Shown: in pieces, positions 16,593-25,670 of the stretch | Position numbering within the stretch: position 1 is the stretch's first letter | Layout: every line of letters starts with the position of its first letter | Assembly: GCF_013337285.1 (NCBI RefSeq) | Contig: NZ_SUPW01000009.1 | Location: 62,001-126,000 of the forward strand | Source: Agrobacterium tumefaciens | Lineage (GTDB): Bacteria; Pseudomonadota; Alphaproteobacteria; Rhizobiales; Rhizobiaceae | Length of the DNA stretch: 64,000 bases | Reading direction: 5' to 3' | Position numbers and translations under genes: made by a program | Notes under the pieces: model-generated | Database searches by the model: none | What the model was told of the DNA's origin: nothing | What the model saw: the letters and a program-made list of their open reading frames with translations, nothing else

Positions 16593-18275
16593 TTATCCTT
16601 CAAACAGTGAGATGCGCGCGCCGGCAATTCCCGGGCGGCAGGAAAACAGGCCGCCGGAGAGCGGCGCGTCGGCGAGTGTGGAGGCAGGCAGGCGCGTGCG
16701 GGCGCTGGTGATGAACAGCGTCGACAGGTCAGGCCCGCCAAAAGCGATGCTGGAAGGGCGCGGCACCGGCATGTCGATCACCTGGTCGAGCTTGCCGTTC
16801 GGAAGATAACGGCGCACGCACCAGCCATCCCAGATGGCGCACCAGACACCGCCTTCGGCATCCACGGCCAGACCATCCGGCCGGCCATCGGCCACCGGAA
16901 TGCGGGCGAATTCACGGCGCTGCGACAGCGCGCCCGTCGCCGGATCGCAATCATAGGCATGGATGAGGCCGGGCACGGTATCGACGAAATAAAAGGTCCG
17001 GCCATCGGGGCTCCAGCCGAGACCGTTGGAGACGATGATGCCGCCTTCCTTACGCTCGGATGCGCCATTGGCATTGATGCGATAAAGCGCACCCGTGGGC
17101 TTGGAGGCATCTATGCGCATCGAGCCGACCCAGATCGCGCCATCCGGCCCGCATTTGGCATCGTTCAGGCGGTTGTCGGCGATGCCCGCTTCCGGACTGA
17201 CGAAGGGTGTCAGCCGGCCGGAGGCGAAATCCAGCCATTCGACGCCATCCTGCGACGCCACCAGCAATCGCCCGCCGGTGACCGGAATGACGGCGCTGAC
17301 CAGCTTGCCGGTTTCGCAGGTTTCGTTGCGGCCAGTGGCGGGATCGAAGCGGTGCACCGCCGGATGCAGGATATCCACCCAGTAGAGCGCGTTTTCCCCC
17401 GCGTGCCAGACCGGGCTTTCCCCCAGTTGCGCACCCCATGGCAGAATGCAGCTGAGTTCGGCGCTGGGGCGACCCGTTGCCGAACGCGGGCGTGGCCGCG
17501 AGCTGATCGCCACCGCTCCAGCTGCACCGGTAATGCGGCGGGCGGCGGCAATCAATTCGCGCCCGGCGGGATGGATATTGGAGGAATCCAGTCGCGATGA
17601 CGGCCCGAGCGCAACGAGCACACCCATCGGCGTATTGTCCCGGCCCATGACAGGGGCGGCGACCGAATTCACCCCCGGCAGATGCTCCTCGTAGGAAATC
17701 GAATAACCCCGCGCCCGCGTCAGCGTCAGATCGGCCTGCAGCGTATCGAGGGTGGTGATGGTCTTGGGTGTCTGCAGATCGAGCGTCAGGCGATCCAGCA
17801 GGGCGCGGCCAACGGCGGGATCCTGAAAGGCGAGCAGCGCCTTGCCCGGTGCCGTGCAATGCAGGGGCACGCGGCGTCCCACCTCGACGCGCACCGATAG
17901 ACCGTTCGGCGAGCGTTCGGCGAGATATTGCGTCATGGTGCCGTCAAGCCGGCACAGCGCAACCGTCTCCCCCAGTTCGGCGGCCAGCCGCTCCAGTTCC
18001 GGCGTCGCCGCCGAGACGAGATCGAAGCTCTCCCAGACCTTATGGGACATTTCCAGAAAACGCTGGCCCAGGACATAGGTGCCACGGGCCTCATCCTGAC
18101 GAACGAGGCCATAAGCGATGAGGGTGCGAAGGATGCGCGCGAATGTCGGCTTCGGCAGGCCGGAGGCGCGCAACAGCTCGGCAAAACGTAGTGGTTCCGG
18201 CGCATCGGCGACCATGTCGAGCAGGGTCAGCCCCTTGGCCAACGCCGCCGTGCCGCCCGGCGTCTCCGGTTTCAT
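16593..18275 (-). CDS. IclR-type regulator fused to SMP-30/gluconolactonase domain
   Basis: A 560-residue fusion. The ATG at 18275 overlaps the epimerase stop (ATGA) and follows GAAGGAGCAGAGGC. Residues about 8-70 form an IclR winged HTH (GLPKPTFARILRTL), about 80-255 an IclR effector domain (GRRVPLHCTAPGKALLAF; YSISYEEHLPGVNSVAAPV), and from about 275 a complete SMP-30 propeller starting LGESPVWHAGENALYWVDI, with metal-site motifs NRLNDAKCGPDG and ADGRPDGLAVD. There is no stop or frameshift between them. SMP-30 enzymes hydrolyse sugar lactones, so one protein may sense and process a lactone of this operon. Confidence 0.9.
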   Translation of the reverse strand: MKPETPGGTAALAKGLTLLDMVADAPEPLRFAELLRASGLPKPTFARILRTLIAYGLVRQDEARGTYVLGQRFLEMSHKVWESFDLVSAATPELERLAAELGETVALCRLDGTMTQYLAERSPNGLSVRVEVGRRVPLHCTAPGKALLAFQDPAVGRALLDRLTLDLQTPKTITTLDTLQADLTLTRARGYSISYEEHLPGVNSVAAPVMGRDNTPMGVLVALGPSSRLDSSNIHPAGRELIAAARRITGAAGAVAISSRPRPRSATGRPSAELSCILPWGAQLGESPVWHAGENALYWVDILHPAVHRFDPATGRNETCETGKLVSAVIPVTGGRLLVASQDGVEWLDFASGRLTPFVSPEAGIADNRLNDAKCGPDGAIWVGSMRIDASKPTGALYRINANGASERKEGGIIVSNGLGWSPDGRTFYFVDTVPGLIHAYDCDPATGALSQRREFARIPVADGRPDGLAVDAEGGVWCAIWDGWCVRRYLPNGKLDQVIDMPVPRPSSIAFGGPDLSTLFITSARTRLPASTLADAPLSGGLFSCRPGIAGARISLFEG

Positions 18276-19255
18276 TGCCTCTGCTCCTTCGCGAGTCGCT
18301 GCCGCCTTGCGGCCGCCGCGTCGTCCAGCATCCGGTCCATCGTCCATTCCGCTTCAAACCCCAAAGTGTTTCTGATCCGCTCGTTGGACGTATGGTAATA
18401 AACGCCGTCGCCGGGAAAATCGACTGTCACGATGGGCAGGCCGGTCAGCTCCGCAATCTTCGGCAGAAGCGCGGCGAAATCGGCCGGCTCATCGGCGCCG
18501 AGATTGAAGGTGCCACCCGCCGCGTCGGGATGGTCGAGAGCAAGCAGAATTCCCGCCACCATGTCGCGCGTATCGGTGATGTGCATACGGAACGGCCGGC
18601 CGTTTTGATTGCGCGCCAGAATGTGCGCGGGTTCGCCGATATCGCGGGACTGGAGCAGTTCGGCGAGGGCAGTGTTTCCGAAATTCTGCTGCTGGCGAAT
18701 GCGCGGCCGCAGGAAAAAACGGGGACCGGAAAAGAAACTCTCCTCATCCAGCAGTTCCGCCGCATCCTGCGTATGCGAAAACCGCAGGATCACTGTTTCC
18801 ATGGTGCCGCTTCGCTGGTGAAAGCGCACCAGCTCTTCGCCCAGAAGCTTGGTCAGACCATAGGGTGAATTGGGGCAAAGCGGATGGTCCTCGGTGACCG
18901 GCAGGAACTCCGGCCGGTTTTCGGGATAGACCTCACCCGAGGAGGCGAAGACGAACCGCCGCACGCCAGCCGCCGAAGCCGCATCCAGAAGCCGACGCGT
19001 GCCCTCGACATTGACGGCGAACATGCGGTCGCGATCCGCCGGAGCCCATGACATGAAGGCGCCCAGATGCAGGACGGCGCTCACGCCCTTGATGGCCTCG
19101 GACAATGCCTGCGCATCCTCCAGCGACCCGACGACTTCCTCGCCGCCGGTTGCCGATGGCCTGAGATCAAAGCCGCGAACGGCGCGACCCTGTGCGCGCA
19201 AGGCGGCGACAACGGCGCGGCCGACACGGCCTGCCGATCCGGTAACGAGGATCAT
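18272..19255 (-). CDS. NAD-dependent epimerase/dehydratase family protein
   Basis: A 327-residue extended SDR. MILVTGSAGRVGRAVVAA gives the Rossmann TGxxGxxG, and the catalytic region is FASSGEVYPENRPEF followed by YGLTKLLGEELV (YxxxK). Overlaps of 4 bases with both flanking genes imply translational coupling. Related enzymes act on uronates, nucleotide sugars or free aldoses. The operon (lactonase-like domain, dehydratase, 2-keto-acid lyase) makes oxidation of an aldose or uronate to a lactone plausible, but this is inference. Confidence 0.88.
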   Translation of the reverse strand: MILVTGSAGRVGRAVVAALRAQGRAVRGFDLRPSATGGEEVVGSLEDAQALSEAIKGVSAVLHLGAFMSWAPADRDRMFAVNVEGTRRLLDAASAAGVRRFVFASSGEVYPENRPEFLPVTEDHPLCPNSPYGLTKLLGEELVRFHQRSGTMETVILRFSHTQDAAELLDEESFFSGPRFFLRPRIRQQQNFGNTALAELLQSRDIGEPAHILARNQNGRPFRMHITDTRDMVAGILLALDHPDAAGGTFNLGADEPADFAALLPKIAELTGLPIVTVDFPGDGVYYHTSNERIRNTLGFEAEWTMDRMLDDAAAARRQRLAKEQRQ

Positions 19256-20334
19256 AGCCGTGCTCCTGTCTTTGCATCGAAGAGATAAAGCTGGGCCGGA
19301 TCGAAACCGAGCCGGAGCGCCTCATTGCCGGGAAGGTTGCCGGTATGCGAAACGCGCGCGATCAGCCCCTTGGACTTGCCCTCCTCGCCATCCGCAACCC
19401 TTGCGCCATCCGCATCGAAATAAACGTATTTTTCCGATCCCAGGCTTTCCACCAGCGTCGGACGGACATCGAAGGTGACCGGCGCATCGCCCAGAACGAG
19501 ATGTTCCGGCCGCAAGCCCACGATCACGCTGCCCTGACGGTCGACGGCACCCGGCAGGGAAACCGGTTGCCCAAACAGGGTCACAGTGCCGTCACGCAGT
19601 TCCGCATTGAGGAAATTCATGCCTGGCGAGCCGATGAAACCGGCAACGAAAAGATTGGCCGGATTGTTGAAAAGCTCGTCGGGTGCGGCGATCTGCTGGA
19701 TGATGCCGCCCTGCATGATGACGACGCGGTCTGCCATCGTCATCGCCTCGACCTGATCATGCGTCACATAAACGGTGGTGACGCCGATGCGCTTGTGCAA
19801 TGCGCCGATTTCGGCACGCATGTGGACGCGCAGCTTGGCATCGAGGTTGGACAGCGGCTCATCCATCAGGAATGCCTGCGGCTGGCGCACGATGGCACGG
19901 CCAAGTGCCACGCGCTGGCGCTGGCCGCCCGAGAGATCCTTGGGCTTGCGGTCGAGATAGGGGGTCACTTCCAGAATGCGCGCCGCATCATCAACCCGGC
20001 GGTCGATCTCGGTCTTGTCCGTGCCGCGCATCTTCAGGCCGAAGCCGATATTCTGTCGAACGGTCAGGTGCGGATAAAGCGCATAGTTCTGAAACACCAT
20101 GGCGATGTCGCGGTCACCCGGCGCCAGATCCGTCACTTCGTTATCGCCAATGAAGATCTGGCCTTCGCTTGCCGGTTCGAGACCGGCGAGGATTTTCAGC
20201 ATCGTCGACTTGCCGCAGCCGGAAGGCCCGACCAGCACCACGAACTCGCCGTTCTCGATCTCAAGCGAAAACGGCCTGAGCACGTTGAGCGCGCCATAGG
20301 ACTTGCTGACGTTGCGAATGGAAATATTGGCCAT
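19252..20334 (-). CDS. Sugar ABC transporter ATPase (UgpC/MalK-like)
   Basis: A 360-residue ATPase starting at ATG 20334 (MANISIRNVSKSYGAL), 2 bases after the permease stop; a longer open frame reaching 21009 only overlaps the permease. It has Walker [11 protein letters not shown]-loop [11 protein letters not shown], signature [15 protein letters not shown], Walker [14 protein letters not shown] and a C-terminal MalK-type OB/TOBE region. Energises the CUT1-type importer encoded with it. Confidence 0.94.
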   Translation of the reverse strand: MANISIRNVSKSYGALNVLRPFSLEIENGEFVVLVGPSGCGKSTMLKILAGLEPASEGQIFIGDNEVTDLAPGDRDIAMVFQNYALYPHLTVRQNIGFGLKMRGTDKTEIDRRVDDAARILEVTPYLDRKPKDLSGGQRQRVALGRAIVRQPQAFLMDEPLSNLDAKLRVHMRAEIGALHKRIGVTTVYVTHDQVEAMTMADRVVIMQGGIIQQIAAPDELFNNPANLFVAGFIGSPGMNFLNAELRDGTVTLFGQPVSLPGAVDRQGSVIVGLRPEHLVLGDAPVTFDVRPTLVESLGSEKYVYFDADGARVADGEEGKSKGLIARVSHTGNLPGNEALRLGFDPAQLYLFDAKTGARL

Positions 20335-20336
20335 GC

Positions 20337-21170
20337 TTATTTCTCCGCGCCAGCGGTGAGGCCGCCGACCAAATAACGTTCCAGGAACAGGTAGATTGCG
20401 ATGATCGGCAGCGCGATGAACACGGATGCGGCGGAAATGTCGTTCCAGTAGGTGACATATTCGCCCTGCATCGTGGTGATGCCGAGATTGGCCGTCCAGT
20501 TGTCCGGCGAGTTGACGAGGAAGGTGCGCGCATAGGCATAGTCTGCCCAACTGAGCACGAAGGCATAAAGTGCGGTGGCGGCAAGCCCCGGCGTGGCGAT
20601 GGGAAGCACGACACGCACCATCGCGCCTATCGGCGAGCAGCCATCGACCATGGCAGCCTGTTCCAACTCCTTGGGGATGGTGTCGAAATAGCCTTTCAGC
20701 ATCCATGTGGCGAAAGGAATGATCATCGTCGAATGCGCCAGAACCAGCGTCCACAGGCTGCCGATCAGGCCGAAGCTGGAAAAGATCGAAAACAGCGGAA
20801 TGACCAGCAGCGTCGCGGGTAGCATCTTTGCCGTGAGCACGAACATCCCCATGGTTGCGCCGCCCCGCATCGAATAGCGTGACAGCGCATAACCGGCGCT
20901 GACCGAGACCAGCATCGACAGCGCCACCGAACCGATGGCTGCCAGCATGGAATTCCAAAGCCACAGCAGGATCGGTTTTGCTGCCCAGACCCGGGCGAAG
21001 ATGTCCCACTGCGGATCGTCCGGCCAGAAGGTCGGCGGCAGGCGGTAGAGTTCATCGGTGGTGGAAAGTGCGGTAACCAGCAGCCAGTAGACCGGGAACA
21101 GGATCATCACCAGCGTGAAGATCACAGTCGCGTAAAGGGCAAGGCTCTGTAAAAATGTCCGTTTCATCAA
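20337..21170 (-). CDS. Sugar ABC transporter permease (CUT1, MalG-like)
   Basis: A 277-residue inner-membrane permease with an N-terminal helix, the periplasmic LFPVYWLLVTALSTTDEL segment typical of MalG-like CUT1 permeases, and the coupling loop EQAAMVDGCSPIGAMVRVVL. Six helices predicted by eye. It starts 7 bases after its partner. Part of the nine-gene leftward operon. Confidence 0.93.
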   Translation of the reverse strand: MMKRTFLQSLALYATVIFTLVMILFPVYWLLVTALSTTDELYRLPPTFWPDDPQWDIFARVWAAKPILLWLWNSMLAAIGSVALSMLVSVSAGYALSRYSMRGGATMGMFVLTAKMLPATLLVIPLFSIFSSFGLIGSLWTLVLAHSTMIIPFATWMLKGYFDTIPKELEQAAMVDGCSPIGAMVRVVLPIATPGLAATALYAFVLSWADYAYARTFLVNSPDNWTANLGITTMQGEYVTYWNDISAASVFIALPIIAIYLFLERYLVGGLTAGAEK

Positions 21171-21177
21171 AGCCTCC

Positions 21178-22104
21178 TCAATAGATCGATTTTGAACGCC
21201 GGCCGAGCATCAAGAGGCTCGCGACGATGCAGATCACCAGCGTCAGCACGCCGACGGCGGCGGCACGACCGAAATTGTGATACTGGAAGGCTTGGTCATA
21301 GGTCATGATCGACAGTGTCTGGGTTGAACGCAGCGGCCCACCGCCGGTCAGAACCTTGATGATGGAAAAGTCGCGGAATACCCACAACAGCGTCAGCACC
21401 AGCGTCACGCCCAGTACCGGCATCAAAAGCGGCATGGTGATCCAGCGGAAACGCTGCCACACGCTCGCGCCATCGACCTTCGCCGCCGCATAATAATCGG
21501 CTGGAATGGACTGGAGGCCGGCCAGACACATGATCGAGACGAAAGGAAAACCCTTCCACACCATGGTGATCGCCACGGCCCAGAAGGCGGCCGTGGAACT
21601 GCTGACCCACGGGATCATCTGGTCGGTAAAGCCGAGCTTGATTGCCAGCCAGCCGAACAGGCCGAAGGACGTGTCGAACATCCAGGCGAAGATGACGACC
21701 GCGATAATTTCCGGCACCGCCCAGGGCAGCGCCATTCCCAGCCGCGCAATGGTGCGGCCCTTGAAACGGTTATTGGCCAGAAGCGCCGTGCTGAGGCCAA
21801 CAGCAACGCTGCCGGCGGTAACGACGATGACCAGTTTCAGCGTTACCCAGCAGGCCAGCCAGAATTCCGGCGACGAGAACAGCCAGGTGTAATTGCTCAG
21901 CGAAAACGGCCGGCTGGCGCCGCCGAGCCTTGGTATCTTGACCTGCTGGAACGACAGGTCGATGGCCAGCACGAGCGGCCAGACGATGATGGCGGCAACC
22001 ATCAGGACCGCGGGCGCGATCAGAATATAGCCGAGGAGATGCTGCCGGCTGGGACGCGCAAGATCGAAGAACTTGCGACGCCCAGCCCGAACGGGTTCGG
22101 TCAT
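21178..22104 (-). CDS. Sugar ABC transporter permease (CUT1, MalF/UgpA-like)
   Basis: A 308-residue permease beginning at ATG 22104 (MTEPVRAGRRKFFDLARPS), which follows AGGAGGACC; the frame upstream of it contains no membrane sequence. The coupling loop YYAAAKVDGASVWQRFRWIT and the final RRSKSIY basic tail are CUT1 features. A strong stem-loop separates it from the binding-protein gene. Confidence 0.93.
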   Translation of the reverse strand: MTEPVRAGRRKFFDLARPSRQHLLGYILIAPAVLMVAAIIVWPLVLAIDLSFQQVKIPRLGGASRPFSLSNYTWLFSSPEFWLACWVTLKLVIVVTAGSVAVGLSTALLANNRFKGRTIARLGMALPWAVPEIIAVVIFAWMFDTSFGLFGWLAIKLGFTDQMIPWVSSSTAAFWAVAITMVWKGFPFVSIMCLAGLQSIPADYYAAAKVDGASVWQRFRWITMPLLMPVLGVTLVLTLLWVFRDFSIIKVLTGGGPLRSTQTLSIMTYDQAFQYHNFGRAAAVGVLTLVICIVASLLMLGRRSKSIY

Positions 22105-22134
22105 GGATGGTCCTCCTGCCGGATGCGGATGATG

Positions 22135-22159
22135 GCCATGGCCCCTGACGGGCCATGGC
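22135..22159 (-). other. Stem-loop between binding-protein and permease genes
   Basis: GCCATGGCCC (22135-22144) and GGGCCATGGC (22150-22159) form a perfect 10-bp stem with a 5-base loop in the 83-base gap. Probable 3'-end protector or attenuator that raises binding-protein mRNA over permease mRNA. Role inferred from position. Confidence 0.55.
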
Positions 22160-22187
22160 AGGACAACAAGATCAGGACAATGGGGGA

Positions 22188-23459
22188 TCAACCCTTGATG
22201 GCTTCGGCCTTTGCCTGCATGGTTTTTGCCACCGCCGCCGGATCGAGATCCTGAATGATCATCCGCTGGCTTTCTTCCATCACCATCTTGCTGAACTCGT
22301 TGTAGAAAAGCTCAAGCCCGGTCGGAATGCGGTCAATACCGGCCTCAGACGCAGCCTTCATCGTTTCGATCAGCACCGGGAAATGCGGGATGGTCTTTTC
22401 AACACCCGAGACATCCGCCTTCGGGCTTGGCGGGGTGTTGCCGCCCAGGGTGGCGTAACTGCGCTGGAATTCCGGCGTCATCGTCAGCTTGATGAAATCC
22501 CAGACCAATGCCTTCTGGTCGTCGGGAATATCGGCCGGCATGGCCAGCACGTTGGACGATCCGCCAAGCGGCGGATGGAGCGGCGGTGCGGCATAAACGA
22601 TGTCGCTCTTGGCCGAACCCTTTTCGGTCGTGCCGTAAAGCCATGGTCCATCGAGCCGCATGGCCATCTTGCCATCGGCAAACAGCTTGCGCACGTCGCT
22701 GGCGCTCATGTCCACCGGGCTGATGCCGCTCTTCATCACGGTTTTCCAGCGTGAAAGGCCCTCGGCCATCTGTGGCGTGTCGATGGTGATGTTGCCGTCC
22801 TTGTCGGTCCAATAGGCGCCGGCGTCGAGGATATAGTTCAGCATTTCCGTCAGATATTGCCCCGGACCGCCCTTGGTTTCGTGGCCGGTGCCGAACTGGT
22901 CGATGATACCGTCGCCGTTCAGATCCTTGGTCGTGGCTTTTGCGGCGGCCAGGAACTCGTCATAGGTCTTCGGAACCGCAACGCCCGCTTCTTCCAGCAG
23001 CTTCTTGTTATAGGCCATGACGAAACCGAAATAGTTGGTCATGATACAGACGGTTTCCCCGTTCCATTCGCATTTCTGCTGGCCGGCCCAGCCGGTCATG
23101 TCGATTCCGTCCTTCTTCAGCCATGGGTCGAGCGGTTCCAGCCAGCCGCTATCGGCAAACATCTGGAATTCGAACGACGCCAGATGCACGATCTGCGGCG
23201 GCTGGTTGGCGGCGAAAAGCGTGGTCATCGTATCCGCGTAGGAACTGCGCTCCGCCTTGGTGAATTCGATCTTCACCCCCGGATGCTGTTTCTCGAAGGC
23301 GGCGATGGCGGAACGCCACCATTCGCCCGTTCCGGCATCGTCGGTCTGCCAGGAAATGAACTTCAGCACGGTATCGGCCATGGCGGGCGCAACAGCGCCC
23401 ATCGTCATCAAAACGGCGGTCGCAGTGCCGAGCGCCAGCTTCTTCATTCTTTTGGTCAT
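22188..23459 (-). CDS. Sugar ABC transporter periplasmic binding protein (SBP_bac_1)
   Basis: A 423-residue binding protein. The ATG at 23459 follows GGAGGAGGAAACC and gives a normal Sec signal (MTKRMKKLALGTATAVLM, cleavage after AMA near residue 33). Body motifs AAFEKQHPGVKIEFTKAE and DLNGDGIIDQFGTG (a possible calcium-loop-like Asp cluster) fit cluster-1 solute-binding proteins for sugars and sugar acids. It lies between the enolase-superfamily gene and the permeases. Confidence 0.93.
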   Translation of the reverse strand: MTKRMKKLALGTATAVLMTMGAVAPAMADTVLKFISWQTDDAGTGEWWRSAIAAFEKQHPGVKIEFTKAERSSYADTMTTLFAANQPPQIVHLASFEFQMFADSGWLEPLDPWLKKDGIDMTGWAGQQKCEWNGETVCIMTNYFGFVMAYNKKLLEEAGVAVPKTYDEFLAAAKATTKDLNGDGIIDQFGTGHETKGGPGQYLTEMLNYILDAGAYWTDKDGNITIDTPQMAEGLSRWKTVMKSGISPVDMSASDVRKLFADGKMAMRLDGPWLYGTTEKGSAKSDIVYAAPPLHPPLGGSSNVLAMPADIPDDQKALVWDFIKLTMTPEFQRSYATLGGNTPPSPKADVSGVEKTIPHFPVLIETMKAASEAGIDRIPTGLELFYNEFSKMVMEESQRMIIQDLDPAAVAKTMQAKAEAIKG

Positions 23460-23483
23460 GGTTTCCTCCTCCAAAAAACCAAA

Positions 23484-24650
23484 TCAGATACGTTCAATCA
23501 GACCGAGCGCCGCCTCCGACGGTCTTACCCCAAGTCCCGGTCCGGACGGCAGGTGATATCTGCCTTCGCGGCAATCCATGTCGCCTTCCAGCAGGCGGCG
23601 GTTCGGCTCGAAGATCGAGTGCTGGAATTCGTGTCCCTTCAGCATCGGCAATGTCGACGAGGCCTGCAGGCTGGCGGCAAGGAATATGCCGGCGCCGACG
23701 GTGGCATGCGGGATCACGTCAATACCGTGCTCGGCGGCAAGAGCGCCGATGCGGATGAAATTGGTAATGCCCTTATGGCCCATTTCCGGCTGCACGATCG
23801 CGATGCGGCAGCGTTCGATGCGGGCGCGCATATCCCAATGGGTGCGCCATTCCTCGCCGACGGCAATCGGCACGTCGGTATTCTTCGAAACCTTCTCCAG
23901 ACCGGCAATGTCCTCCGTCCAGACGGGAGCCTCGGCAAACCACGGGTCGAAGGGCTGCATTTCGGCGATCAGTTCCAGCGCCCGTTCCGGCGTCTGGTTC
24001 CAGTGCATGTCGGCGGCGATCTTTGCCTGCGCGCCAAGCACCTGCCGGAGATTGGCAATTTCCGCCGCCGGACCGTCATCAGCCACCGGCGTTGCGAATT
24101 TGAAAGCGTTGAAACCGCGATCCTGCCAGTATTTCGCCAGTTCTCCGCGCGCTTTCAGCGTCCTTTCAGGCAGACCGGAAACATAGGCCGGAAACGTGTC
24201 CACGCCGCCGCCGAGAAGCTCGCGAACCGATTTGCCGGCTTCCTGTCCGGCAATATCCCAGAGCGCGATATCGAGCGCGGCAAGCGCATCGACGTAAAAG
24301 CCGCCGGTATAACCGCGCACCCGCATCATGTCGTAAAGGTCGTCATAGATCGCCGAAGGATCGGACGCGTCGCGGCCGATCACGAAACCGGCGAGAAGAT
24401 CATTGATGAGGGCGGCGACCGCGCCGGGGGCGACGATGCCATAGGTCTCACCCCAGCCGACGGTGCCAGCCCCGGTGGTCATGCGCACCAGCACGCTGCG
24501 GTCAAAGGTGGGGTAGACCGTGCGATTGCCCTTGCGCACGATGTAGCCGTTGGGATTGACCACCTCGCCTTCCCTGAGCGCACCAAGATAGGGCACCTTG
24601 CGCGGCTGGGTCAGCGTGAAGACTTCGACGGTTGCGATGGGGCTGTTCAT
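23484..24650 (-). CDS. Enolase-superfamily (MR/MLE) sugar-acid dehydratase
   Basis: A 388-residue mandelate racemase/muconate lactonizing enzyme family protein. Barrel motifs are clear: FKF with Lys184, metal ligands Asp214 (ADMHWN), Glu240 (FAEAPVW) and Glu266/267 (VGEEW), and His315 in VIPHATVGAG. A His in the seventh strand and a single-lysine FKF are usual for acid-sugar dehydratases such as galactonate dehydratase. With a divergent 2-dehydro-3-deoxygalactonokinase, a galactonate-like acid is a reasonable guess for the substrate. It overlaps the lyase gene upstream by ATGA. Confidence 0.88.
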   Translation of the reverse strand: MNSPIATVEVFTLTQPRKVPYLGALREGEVVNPNGYIVRKGNRTVYPTFDRSVLVRMTTGAGTVGWGETYGIVAPGAVAALINDLLAGFVIGRDASDPSAIYDDLYDMMRVRGYTGGFYVDALAALDIALWDIAGQEAGKSVRELLGGGVDTFPAYVSGLPERTLKARGELAKYWQDRGFNAFKFATPVADDGPAAEIANLRQVLGAQAKIAADMHWNQTPERALELIAEMQPFDPWFAEAPVWTEDIAGLEKVSKNTDVPIAVGEEWRTHWDMRARIERCRIAIVQPEMGHKGITNFIRIGALAAEHGIDVIPHATVGAGIFLAASLQASSTLPMLKGHEFQHSIFEPNRRLLEGDMDCREGRYHLPSGPGLGVRPSEAALGLIERI

Positions 24651-25555
24651 GCGGCCTCCGCGGCAACAAGGCCAAGTTCGACCAGATTGGCGTCGATATC
24701 GGCAATGGCCGCCGCATCAAGCTCGGGTGTCGGCGCACGCACACCGACGCCTTCGATCACACCGCGACGGGCCAGCACATATTTGGTCAGCCGCATGCGA
24801 TAGACCGCCTGCAACACCAGAAGCGGCAGGGTGCGGACATAGATCCGGCGAGCCTCCTCCTGTCGCCCGGCAACAAGCGCCCGGTCGATGGCCACATGTT
24901 CCTCGGCGATCTCCAGCGCCGGCATGGCCGCCGTCGCACCGCGGGCGTATTCGTCGAGAATGTAACGCGCGCCGCCACCACCGATGACGCCCTTCAGCGT
25001 CGAAGGCGCATGGGCGATGATGTGGCTGATGGCCGGGCCGGCGGGAAGCGTCTCTTCCTTGACATAGGTGACCCGCTGCAAGGCGCGCACGATCTCCACG
25101 ATCGCCTGCGGCGAAAGGTCGGAGCCGCGCGGCGCAGGCGCGTTCTGCAGGATGATTTCAACGTCGGGCAGCGCCTCGACAATCCGGCCGAGGAATTCGA
25201 TCAGCGCCGGCGCATCCGTGCCGACCGACTTGGGCGGCTGCACCATCAGGTGGCGAATGCCAAGCGCCGATGCCGCCCGCCCATGCTCGACCACGTCACG
25301 CCAGTCGGCCGCACTGGCGCCGGCCACGACCGGCACCCGGCCAGCCACCACATCCACGACGATCTTCAGCAGCGTAGCGCGCTCGGCGGCATTCAAAGTC
25401 TCCACCTCGCTGGCGAAACCGGGAAACACGACACCATCCACGCCCTTGTCGAGCGCAAATACCACCAGTCGCTTCATACCCGCTTCGTCAATGCCGCCAT
25501 CAGCCAGAAACGGCGTGGGCAGAACAGGCAAAATCCCCTTGAGGCCAGCCACCAT
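24647..25555 (-). CDS. Dihydrodipicolinate synthase family lyase/aldolase
   Basis: A 302-residue class I aldolase-like TIM barrel. LPVLPTPFLADGGID starts the barrel and the Schiff-base lysine lies in VTYVKEET. The usual YNxP strand reads ILQNAPAP, lacking the DapA tyrosine, so it is not lysine biosynthesis. Relatives cleave or dehydrate 2-keto-3-deoxy sugar acids, which suits the dehydratase it overlaps. First gene of the leftward operon, with GGAGGAGAAAG before the ATG. Precise substrate unknown. Confidence 0.87.
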   Translation of the reverse strand: MVAGLKGILPVLPTPFLADGGIDEAGMKRLVVFALDKGVDGVVFPGFASEVETLNAAERATLLKIVVDVVAGRVPVVAGASAADWRDVVEHGRAASALGIRHLMVQPPKSVGTDAPALIEFLGRIVEALPDVEIILQNAPAPRGSDLSPQAIVEIVRALQRVTYVKEETLPAGPAISHIIAHAPSTLKGVIGGGGARYILDEYARGATAAMPALEIAEEHVAIDRALVAGRQEEARRIYVRTLPLLVLQAVYRMRLTKYVLARRGVIEGVGVRAPTPELDAAAIADIDANLVELGLVAAEAA

Positions 25556-25573
25556 CTTTCTCCTCCCAATTAA

Positions 25574-25590
25574 GTATCATATATTGATAC
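25574..25590. promoter_or_regulatory. GTATCA-N5-TGATAC palindrome, candidate IclR operator
   Basis: GTATCA (25574-25579) and TGATAC (25585-25590) form a perfect 6-base inverted repeat around TATAT, 18 bases upstream of the lyase start and 80 bases upstream of divergent dgoK. IclR-type repressors bind short palindromes like this, and the operon encodes an IclR fusion protein, so autoregulation is plausible. Confidence 0.5.
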
Positions 25591-25670
25591 CTTGAATTCA
25601 CTAATTGACACTACATAGACTCGCACCCTATGACAAGCCCCAAGATGAAATGAACGAGGAGGTTCAAGAC

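Noticed and set aside
22857-24803. Long 648-codon forward open frame opposite the binding-protein and dehydratase genes
   Set aside because: It spans two clear reverse-strand genes with motifs and signal peptide; composition-driven antisense frame of GC-rich DNA.
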